Below the pieces are notes generated by a model. It worked only from the letters and a program-made list of their open reading frames with translations, had not been told where the DNA came from and made no database searches. A stretch of DNA of 64,000 nucleotides from Listeria ilorinensis (GTDB lineage Bacteria; Bacillota; Bacilli; Lactobacillales; Listeriaceae): positions 1 through 64,000 of the forward strand of contig NZ_CAJYCN010000016.1 in NCBI RefSeq assembly GCF_913566895.1, written 5' to 3'. Below are positions 42,225-49,192 of this stretch, piece by piece. Position numbers and translations under genes: made by a program. The first letter of the stretch is position 1. Every line of letters starts with the position of its first letter.

Positions 42225-43373
42225 ATGAGTAGCAAAGATTTTTCTTTTCATCGTAAAAGCCCAGAAGAGCTCCTTGCTCAGATTGAAAAACTAAAACGTG
42301 GCAAACTAAAAATTTATATTGGCTCAGCGCCGGGAGTTGGAAAGACCTACCGGATGCTGACAGAAGCACATGAACTCCAGCAAGAAGGTATTGACATCGT
42401 GATCGGTCTTGCTGAAACACATGGCCGAAAAGAAACGGCCGCCTTACTGAATAATCTGGAAATGATTCCTTTAAAAGAGATCCATTACAAAGAAAATACC
42501 TATATGGATTTGGATGTCGAGGCAATCATTGCTCGAAATCCTGAAGTGGTGGTCATTGATGAACTGGCTCACTCGAACGTACCCGGCTCCGAAACTGATA
42601 AACGCTATCGCGATATCGAGCGCATCCTCCAAGCGCGAATCAATGTCATTACAGCTGTAAATGTCCAGCATCTTGAAAGTTTGCATGATGTGGTCCATGA
42701 TATTACGGGTGTTTCTGTGCGCGAGCGTATTCCTGACAGCGTAATTGATGCAGCGGATGAAGTGATTCTGATTGATGTAACAGCCGAAACTTTACAAAAG
42801 CGGCTTCGGGATGGCAAGATTTATCAACCAGAAAGAATCGAACAGTCGCTCGAAAATTTCTTTACAACTAAGAATCTATCCGCCTTGCGAGAAATTGCTT
42901 TACGTGAAGTAGCGGATGATGTGGATGATAAATCTGACAAAAAAGCCGCTCAGCTCCGAGCAGCGATGATGAATGAAAAAATTCTCGTTTGTATCAAAAA
43001 TGATGCGAATGCAGAAAAATTGATCCGTCGCGGTTATCGGATTGCCGACCGGTTACGCAGTGAGCTCTACATCCTGATGGCCATTGATAAAGAGCTGGAA
43101 GAACTGCCAACACATATTCAGGAAAGCTATGCGGAGTGGCGCGATCTTGCACAACAATTTGGTGCCCATTTTCTACTTGAACCAATGAAAGAGCGCAAAA
43201 TTCCCCAAGTGATTACAGATGTAGCTAACAAAAAACAGATCACCCAAATCATTTTAGGGCAATCAATCAAAAGCCGTGTGGAAGAAATCGCCAAAGGGTC
43301 GATCGTAAATGCCATTATGCGGCAAACAGACGGTGTGGACATCCATATCGTCGCTAATTCTAGAAAAAATTAA
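42225..43373 (+). CDS. Stand-alone KdpD sensor domain (no histidine kinase)
   Basis: A 382-residue protein made only of the KdpD N-terminal sensor domain and a universal-stress-like domain. Walker A GSAPGVGKTYRML is at 33-45, the second KdpD motif GLAETHGRKET near 65, and VVIDELAHSNVPGS gives a Walker-B-like strand. The USP-like part begins at about residue 245 (ILVCIKNDANAEKLIRRGY). The four membrane helices, GAF and histidine kinase domains of full KdpD (about 890 residues) are missing and the frame ends cleanly before a terminator, so it is not an obvious truncation artefact. The start uses ATG 42225 downstream of GGGAGG. No kdpFABC or response regulator is nearby. Confidence 0.88.
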   Translation: MSSKDFSFHRKSPEELLAQIEKLKRGKLKIYIGSAPGVGKTYRMLTEAHELQQEGIDIVIGLAETHGRKETAALLNNLEMIPLKEIHYKENTYMDLDVEAIIARNPEVVVIDELAHSNVPGSETDKRYRDIERILQARINVITAVNVQHLESLHDVVHDITGVSVRERIPDSVIDAADEVILIDVTAETLQKRLRDGKIYQPERIEQSLENFFTTKNLSALREIALREVADDVDDKSDKKAAQLRAAMMNEKILVCIKNDANAEKLIRRGYRIADRLRSELYILMAIDKELEELPTHIQESYAEWRDLAQQFGAHFLLEPMKERKIPQVITDVANKKQITQIILGQSIKSRVEEIAKGSIVNAIMRQTDGVDIHIVANSRKN

Positions 43374-43378
43374 TCCTC

Positions 43379-43456
43379 AAAAAAACCCCGATTCTAATGA
43401 TGGAAACGTCGCTGAGTCTATTCTCTATCAGCCAATCGCTCCCATCTTGAATCGGG
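43379..43456 (-). terminator. Terminator of the ABC-TetR operon
   Basis: On the minus strand CCCGATTC...GAATCGGG with an inner CCATC/GATGG stem is followed by seven T residues. It is also positioned to stop the plus-strand KdpD-like gene. Confidence 0.75.
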
Positions 43457-43465
43457 ATATTTTAT

Positions 43466-44122
43466 TTATCTGACTAAACCATGCAGAATATAATCCACTG
43501 TATATTCTATCTCTGCCTGATCATCCCATGCGGCATCGGGCATCACAACGAAACGGGTCAATAAAAATCCGACAATATTAGTGATCAATGCACGCATGAT
43601 TGTGCTGTTTGGCATGTCGGCAAGCTCGCCACGTTCCTTATAATAATTAATCACGCGGTCAAATTTCCCTTTGACATGTGTCATAAAGATTTCCGAGAAT
43701 TGCTGGCGTAGCTCATCATGATAAAACAATTCCAAAAAGTAAATTTTAATGAGTTTACCGTTCTTTTCCGTAAATTCATAACGGTTTTCAATGATGTTTT
43801 GCACAAGCGTCCGAAAGTCTGGATAATCTTGCTCAAGGACTTCCTCCGAAAAATTAGCTGCAAAAAACGGGATCACACCGCCGATCAATGTCGGCATTGT
43901 GAGAGCCATCAATAAATCTTTTTTCGTCTTATAATGACGGAAAATCGTTCCTTCAGCAACACCGGCTTTCTTCGCAATCTCACTTGTACTCGTTCCGGCA
44001 AAGCCTTTCTCAGCAAAAAGTTCGATTGCTGCCTGCACAATTCGTTTTTGCTTTTCACTCATATGACGATCTTCTTCCATCAAGTTCAGCATTTTTTTCG
44101 CAATATCATCTGTTTCTTTCAC
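43466..44122 (-). CDS. TetR/AcrR-family transcriptional regulator
   Basis: A 218-residue regulator with an N-terminal TetR helix-turn-helix: AIELFAEKGFAGTSTSEIA and KAGVAEGTIFRHYKTKKDLL (about residues 32-70), and a C-terminal ligand/dimer domain. The start is GTG at 44122. It is the third gene of an ABC exporter operon, and a 14-base palindrome covers the operon start region, so autoregulated repression of the exporter is likely. Lmo0926 equivalent. Effector unknown. Confidence 0.9.
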   Translation of the reverse strand: MKETDDIAKKMLNLMEEDRHMSEKQKRIVQAAIELFAEKGFAGTSTSEIAKKAGVAEGTIFRHYKTKKDLLMALTMPTLIGGVIPFFAANFSEEVLEQDYPDFRTLVQNIIENRYEFTEKNGKLIKIYFLELFYHDELRQQFSEIFMTHVKGKFDRVINYYKERGELADMPNSTIMRALITNIVGFLLTRFVVMPDAAWDDQAEIEYTVDYILHGLVR

Positions 44123-44137
44123 CTTTCTCTTCCTTTC

Positions 44138-45268
44138 TTAAGCTTTGCGATATTTTTTCAAAGCAAAAATATTCAAAATCAAGAATACAGCTGCAAAAGC
44201 CACTAAAATATAGAAATCTGTTACAAAGCTGCTGAACCCTTCCCCTTTAATCATAATGTCTGTCAGCGCCTGTGCTCCGTAATACATCGGCATTAAGTGG
44301 GCGATCCATTGCAGCCAGTCGACCATACCTTCTAGTGGAAAAATCCCACAGAATAAAATTTGTGGCACGATTACAATCGGAATAAACTGAATGACTTGAA
44401 ATTCACTATTAGCAAATGTCGAAAGTAGCATCCCTAAAGCAAGTGAGACGATTGCAAGCAGTAAAGTGATCAGTAACACATACCAGATCGAACCATTTTG
44501 TGTCATATCTAGTACATGAATGGAAAAGAGGGCAACAATGATCGACTGAATAAGGGCAAACAAGCCAAAACCGATCATATATCCAAGTTCCAGTTCATAA
44601 CGTTTGATTGGGGTTGCCATCAGACGCTCAAGGGTTCCTGTCGTCCGTTCACGCAAAAAGGATATGCCTGCAATTAAAAAGACAAAGAAGAAAACAAAGA
44701 ATCCAATAAAAATAGGACCAATGGTATCAAAGTAAGTCGTATCAGCATTTCCATAAACATAATCAGTCGACAAAGTCAGCTGTCCATTTGCAAGCAGCAT
44801 CTCCTCACTGGATGAAGACCCGCTTCCTGTCATCTGACTGATTTTATCCATTTGTGCTTGCATAGCTTTTGCGGCTTGTTGCATGCTTTCTTCCTGCATG
44901 TGCATCATACTCTTTTGAAGCTTCATAGTGATTTCTTTACTGACAGCCGGATCACTGTTCTCAAAAGTAATCTTCAACTTGTCGCCATCTTGTTCAATGA
45001 AAGCATCTAGTTCATCTTCTTTAATAGCGGTTTTAGCCTTTTGCTCTTTATCCTCATAACTTTCAACCTTTAAATCATTCTGTTTGAATGTTTGGACGAG
45101 CTCATCAGAGAGCCCTACTTCACCAATGACCGGGTCGACTGCTTGACCATTGAACAAATAGTTGAGCAAAGTAATCAAAAGAAGCGGTGCTAGAAACATC
45201 AATGCAAGTGTCCGCTTGTCTCTTTTAAACTGAAGCATAATTCGTTTGACGATCGCAAGTGTCCTCAT
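44138..45268 (-). CDS. ABC-2 type transporter permease
   Basis: A 376-residue permease with one N-terminal membrane helix, a large outside domain (about 45-180) rich in charged and Met/Gln residues, and five or six C-terminal membrane segments containing FLRERTTGTLERLMATPI, the usual ABC-2 coupling-helix region. ATG 45268 with GGGAGGAC upstream is chosen over the longer frame to 45394; it overlaps the ATPase gene by 4 bases. With the ATPase it forms a probable drug or lipid exporter. Confidence 0.9.
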   Translation of the reverse strand: MRTLAIVKRIMLQFKRDKRTLALMFLAPLLLITLLNYLFNGQAVDPVIGEVGLSDELVQTFKQNDLKVESYEDKEQKAKTAIKEDELDAFIEQDGDKLKITFENSDPAVSKEITMKLQKSMMHMQEESMQQAAKAMQAQMDKISQMTGSGSSSSEEMLLANGQLTLSTDYVYGNADTTYFDTIGPIFIGFFVFFFVFLIAGISFLRERTTGTLERLMATPIKRYELELGYMIGFGLFALIQSIIVALFSIHVLDMTQNGSIWYVLLITLLLAIVSLALGMLLSTFANSEFQVIQFIPIVIVPQILFCGIFPLEGMVDWLQWIAHLMPMYYGAQALTDIMIKGEGFSSFVTDFYILVAFAAVFLILNIFALKKYRKA

Positions 45269-45987
45269 GATTCTGTCCTCCCGAACGCCAAAAAGGCATC
45301 TTCCAATCGATTTGTTTCCGTATGTGCTGCCAATTCGGCTGGTGTCCCTTGGGCAATGATCCGTCCATTTCGCACCATTGCCAGCTGGTCGCATTTCTCT
45401 GCTTCATCCATGACATGGGTCGTAACAAGAATACATTTTCCTTGTTTTTTTAGTTCTGCTAATTCTTCCCAGATGGATTTGCGTAATTCCGGATCGATTC
45501 CGACAGTTGGCTCATCTAGAATCAAAACATCTGGATTCTGTAAAACAGAGATGGCTAGAGACAACCGACGTTTCATTCCACCAGAAAAAGCTGCCACTTT
45601 TTTGTTCAAATCAGCCGTTAAATTGACCAATTCTGCCGCATAAACAATCCGTGTTTTCTTTTCTGCGCCTTTTAAATGATATAAGGAAGCAAAAAAATCC
45701 AGATTTTCTTTAGCAGTCAACTCCGTGTATAGCGCATCTGACTGCGCCATGTAACCGATTCTTGGGACGATTTTCAAAGAAGGCATCAATGTTCCAAGCA
45801 CCGTCACTCTCCCGCTAGTCGCCTTTTCCATGCCGACAATCGCCTTAACAAGAGTTGTCTTTCCTGCACCCGATGGACCAATTAATCCATAGATCTGTCC
45901 ACTAGAAACCGCCATATCCACATGCTTTAAAATAGACTTTTTATGAAGAATGACTTCCAGCTGTTCCACTTCAATTAAGGGTTGCAT
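45265..45987 (-). CDS. ABC transporter ATP-binding protein
   Basis: A 240-residue ATPase: Walker A GPSGAGKTTL near residue 37, Q-loop YMAQSDALY, signature AFSGGMKRRLSLA near 137, Walker B VLILDEPTVGIDP and H-loop TTHVMDEAEKC. It pairs with the ABC-2 permease that overlaps its stop by 4 bases. Substrate unknown; the TetR gene in the operon suggests a response to a small toxic molecule. Confidence 0.93.
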   Translation of the reverse strand: MQPLIEVEQLEVILHKKSILKHVDMAVSSGQIYGLIGPSGAGKTTLVKAIVGMEKATSGRVTVLGTLMPSLKIVPRIGYMAQSDALYTELTAKENLDFFASLYHLKGAEKKTRIVYAAELVNLTADLNKKVAAFSGGMKRRLSLAISVLQNPDVLILDEPTVGIDPELRKSIWEELAELKKQGKCILVTTHVMDEAEKCDQLAMVRNGRIIAQGTPAELAAHTETNRLEDAFLAFGRTES

Positions 45988-46007
45988 AATCTCCCTCCTC
46001 CAATAAG

Positions 46008-46021
46008 TGAGTACTTACTCA
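46008..46021 (-). promoter_or_regulatory. Probable TetR operator
   Basis: TGAGTACTTACTCA on the plus strand is a palindrome of two 6-base half sites (TGAGTA / TACTCA) around 2 bases. It lies 5 bases after the -10 box and so covers the transcription start. Confidence 0.75.
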
Positions 46022-46026
46022 TTTAT

Positions 46027-46054
46027 ATTATACGATATCTCCTTTATTTGTAAA
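46027..46054 (-). promoter_or_regulatory. Promoter of the ABC-TetR operon
   Basis: TTTACA and perfect TATAAT on the minus strand with a 16-base spacer, immediately upstream of the palindrome. Confidence 0.7.
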
Positions 46055-46120
46055 GTAATAACAAGAAAGCGACCCTAGCCTTCTCCATATAGAAGAAGCT
46101 GGTGCCGCCCATACCTTGTT

Positions 46121-47041
46121 TTATTTTCGTAAATAAATATCTGAAATGAGATGATTGCTACCTTTTTTCAATATCAAATCAGCACGATATTTCGTACGCT
46201 CAATATTTTCTTTCAGATTAACGCCGTTGATATTGTCCCAAATATCCAAAGCATACTTCCCTGCTTCTTCTTGACTGATTTTTGTATAGGGATGAAAATA
46301 AGAACTTTCATCCTGAAAAGCGGTTTCCCTCAACATATAAAAACGTTCCAAATACCACTTTTTAATATCTTCCTCTGCGGCATCCATGTAAACGGAGAAA
46401 TCAAAGAAATCACTTGGTAAAAATAAATCCTTTTGCTCACCTTGTAAAACATTGATGCCTTCAATGATCACAATATCAGGACGCTTGATTGTACGGGTCT
46501 CTTGCAGTACATCATAGGTAAAGTGAGAATAAAGCGGCACCTCTACCACTTCTTTTCCAGCTTTAAGATCCATTAGAAACGACTGAAAACGCGCTTTATC
46601 ATAGCTTTCAGGAAAGCCTTTTCGATCCATCAATCCTTTTTCTTCCAGCTGCTTGTTCGGATATAAAAAACCATCTGTTGTAATCAGTTCCACCTGTCGC
46701 GTTTTGGAGAACCAGCGATCAAGCATCAATTTAAAAACACGAGCCGTGGTACTTTTCCCCACCGCCACACTTCCAGCAAGTGCAATAATAAATGGCGGAC
46801 GGGATTCCTTTTTCTTGAGATACTCCATTTTTTCACCATGAATAAAAATTGCTTCATGATATTGGATCGCCATCAACTTGATTAGCGGCAGGTAGATGTC
46901 TGAAATATCTGCAAGTGAAATCCGATCATTGAGTCCGCGAATAGCTTCTAATTCTTCAGCTGTCAGTATTTGATCTTTGCTGACCTCCAATTCCCGCCAC
47001 TCATCCCGCGAAAAATGAAAGTAATGTTCATAATAATTCAT
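46121..47041 (-). CDS. coaA: Type I pantothenate kinase
   Basis: A 306-residue kinase for the first step of coenzyme A synthesis. The P-loop ALAGSVAVGKSTTARV is near residue 92, with ITTDGFLYPN and VIIEGINVLQ further on, all typical of prokaryotic type I PanK. AAAAGGACGG precedes the ATG. Lmo0922 equivalent. It has its own promoter. Confidence 0.95.
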   Translation of the reverse strand: MNYYEHYFHFSRDEWRELEVSKDQILTAEELEAIRGLNDRISLADISDIYLPLIKLMAIQYHEAIFIHGEKMEYLKKKESRPPFIIALAGSVAVGKSTTARVFKLMLDRWFSKTRQVELITTDGFLYPNKQLEEKGLMDRKGFPESYDKARFQSFLMDLKAGKEVVEVPLYSHFTYDVLQETRTIKRPDIVIIEGINVLQGEQKDLFLPSDFFDFSVYMDAAEEDIKKWYLERFYMLRETAFQDESSYFHPYTKISQEEAGKYALDIWDNINGVNLKENIERTKYRADLILKKGSNHLISDIYLRK

Positions 47042-47099
47042 GGATAGATTCCGTCCTTTTGCTAATCTTTACGTGAAAGCCTACACAGTTATACGATTA

Positions 47100-47128
47100 A
47101 GCATACCGCAAATGGTAGGAAACCGCAA
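47100..47128 (-). promoter_or_regulatory. Promoter of coaA
   Basis: TTGCGG and TATGCT on the minus strand with a 17-base spacer, about 60 bases upstream of coaA. Confidence 0.5.
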
Positions 47129-47139
47129 GATACTCTTCT

Positions 47140-47979
47140 TCAGTAAGTCCGGTATACATAGACGTCTTTTGGCTTCGAGATCTTCTCATAATGATCCACT
47201 TTGACAGCTGGAATATTCATTTTAAATGGAGCATAATATTCTTGTTCGATCGTACCAGTGACTTTTAGCCATGTATCATTGTCAAATTTGGCTCCTTCTG
47301 GCATATTTGTCAGCATGCCATAAACACCCGAATCAGCCACACAATGGATAATACCGAATCGGAATAAGAAGACATTATTCACATCTGTCACCGTGTCATT
47401 ATACACAAAGCCAGTAAATTGAATTTGTTTTCCAATAAAGTCCCCCGGATAATTGTAAATGATCTCCATCGTCAGCAAATAATTATCATCTGTTACAATA
47501 ATCGGATTTTCTTTATCCAACGATTTTCGTTCCTTTTCCATCATTTTTTGATAATCGCTTGCACCAAAATAACCGCTTGTATCTGGCCGTAAAAACTGAT
47601 TCATGGCATACGGATCATCACCAGCTGCATTATTTTTAGGAAAATGAAAGCCTTTGGCCGAAACGATCGTTGAGTCAAGCGTTGCGACAGGAAACAAAAA
47701 TCCGGCGATAAGTGGATAAATCAGAAGACTGTAGACCAAGATTTTCTTCCACCATGTATTTTCGCCTTCATGTACATGTCCCATGTGTTCGTGATGCGCT
47801 GCCTGATCTTCGTCGCGAAAGACCATGATCAGCTGAATAATCGCAAGAAAAAACGCCGCCACCATGGCTGAAAGTGACAAATAGGAATACTTCATATTGA
47901 TATATTGGCTGATATTCCCGCTGATATGCAAATACATTAAATAAAAACCAAAACCAAATAAGATAAACGCGCGAAGCAT
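47140..47979 (-). CDS. TIGR03943-family membrane protein (YcgQ-like)
   Basis: A 279-residue protein with four N-terminal hydrophobic segments (about 5-22, 30-55, 83-105) and a C-terminal soluble outer domain that includes IVTDDNYLLTMEIIYNYP and WLKVTGTIEQEYY. A short His-rich loop (HHEHMGHVHEGE, about 62-73) lies between membrane segments. It is the usual partner of YcgR-type permeases; the pair is thought to form a permease complex of unknown substrate. Begins 12 bases after the permease gene. Confidence 0.85.
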   Translation of the reverse strand: MLRAFILFGFGFYLMYLHISGNISQYINMKYSYLSLSAMVAAFFLAIIQLIMVFRDEDQAAHHEHMGHVHEGENTWWKKILVYSLLIYPLIAGFLFPVATLDSTIVSAKGFHFPKNNAAGDDPYAMNQFLRPDTSGYFGASDYQKMMEKERKSLDKENPIIVTDDNYLLTMEIIYNYPGDFIGKQIQFTGFVYNDTVTDVNNVFLFRFGIIHCVADSGVYGMLTNMPEGAKFDNDTWLKVTGTIEQEYYAPFKMNIPAVKVDHYEKISKPKDVYVYRTY

Positions 47980-47991
47980 TCAATTCACCTC

Positions 47992-49041
47992 CTAAATGAT
48001 AAGTGCATAAATAAAGACCACAACCGTCACACTACTAATCAAAAGCAGTACAAATTTTGTTTTAAAGGTTGCGAGCATCATCATAACATTTTTAATATCG
48101 AGCATCGGGCCGAAAACAAGAAACGCCACGATCGACTGTGTGGAAAACACACTGCGGAAAGAGGCACCAATAAAGGCATCTGCCTCTGAGCAAAGTGATA
48201 AAACAAAAGCTAGCACCATCATCAAAATGATTGACAGAACAGGGCCATGACCGATCGATACCAGCGTAGACGTCTTGATATATGTTTGCATGGCTGCTGC
48301 AATCAGGGCACCAAACACTAAAAACTTTCCGACAGAAAAAAATTCATCGACCGCATGCTGAGCTGTATGCCAAATCTTGGCACCCAACCCCATATGTGTA
48401 TGATCATGCTGTTTGTGTTCATGAGTATGCGTGTGATCGTGATGAGTAGCAGTTCCTTTTGCAGAACCACCTTCTAGTGTTAATTCAGCTGTCTGGGTGA
48501 GCTCAGGCATAGTTACTTCTGCTTCTCCGGCTGCAAGTGCCAGAGCAGGCTGTCTTTTCTTTTCATCCGCCGCTTCATAGGCAAGAAATTTATCCTTTAA
48601 TCCGTTCCCTTTGTAGAAATAAGCAATCAAATTCCCAACGACAAGTGCCACGACCAAGCTGCCGATCACACGAAGAAGCGGGACTTCCCAGGTACTTCCA
48701 AAAGCGACATATGTAGAAAAAAGAACGACTGGATTAATAATCGGCGCCGTCAGCATAAAGGCTATGCCAGCATGAAGTGGTACCCCTTTTGAAAGCAGAT
48801 TTCTGACAATCGGTACGATCCCGCACTCACATGACGGAAAAAAAACGCCGATAAAAGAACCGACCACAACTGCCAAGAATTTATTTTTAGGAATAATTCT
48901 TGCAATCATCTTTTCAGAAATAAACATTTGAATAAAACTAGCAATAAAAACACCGATCAGAACAAAAGGTAGTGCCTCAATCAAAATCGAAATAAAAATC
49001 GTATTCATCTGTAGAAATGAATCGGGTAAATGGCTAAACAT
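47992..49041 (-). CDS. Permease of the YcgR/ArsP-like (DUF318) family
   Basis: A 349-residue protein with eight or nine membrane segments and the permease motif FFPSCECGIVPIVRNLL at 67-83, repeated in relaxed form as LSLCSEADAFIGASF in the second half. Between the two halves is a cytoplasmic loop with a dense histidine cluster (HHDHTHTHEHKQHDHTH, about residues 200-216), suggesting binding of zinc, nickel or another transition metal. Relatives include arsenite/organoarsenical and metal-linked permeases. First gene of the two-gene operon with the YcgQ-like gene. Confidence 0.87.
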   Translation of the reverse strand: MFSHLPDSFLQMNTIFISILIEALPFVLIGVFIASFIQMFISEKMIARIIPKNKFLAVVVGSFIGVFFPSCECGIVPIVRNLLSKGVPLHAGIAFMLTAPIINPVVLFSTYVAFGSTWEVPLLRVIGSLVVALVVGNLIAYFYKGNGLKDKFLAYEAADEKKRQPALALAAGEAEVTMPELTQTAELTLEGGSAKGTATHHDHTHTHEHKQHDHTHMGLGAKIWHTAQHAVDEFFSVGKFLVFGALIAAAMQTYIKTSTLVSIGHGPVLSIILMMVLAFVLSLCSEADAFIGASFRSVFSTQSIVAFLVFGPMLDIKNVMMMLATFKTKFVLLLISSVTVVVFIYALII

Positions 49042-49081
49042 TCTCTAACCGCCTTTCATCATTTTCCCCTATAACTTCTTG

Positions 49082-49110
49082 ATTTTATTCCTATCCGCTT
49101 AATAAATCAA
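49082..49110 (-). promoter_or_regulatory. Promoter of the YcgR-YcgQ operon
   Basis: TTGATT and TAAAAT on the minus strand with a 17-base spacer, 40-70 bases upstream. No Zur-type palindrome was found nearby. Confidence 0.55.
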
Positions 49111-49144
49111 GTCTCTATCAAAATTTAATCTTTTCTTAAACGCC

Positions 49145-49178
49145 AAAAAGAATGGCCCCAGTCGAGTGGGTACCATTC
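49145..49178 (-). terminator. Terminator of the surface protein gene
   Basis: On the minus strand GAATGG..CCC / GGG.CCATTC is followed by TTTTT. Confidence 0.85.
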
Positions 49179-49192
49179 CTATTTGGCTGATT

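Noticed and set aside
49042-49192. Zur box upstream of the His-rich permease
   Set aside because: No TCGTAATNATTACGA-like palindrome is present, so zinc control is not supported by sequence.
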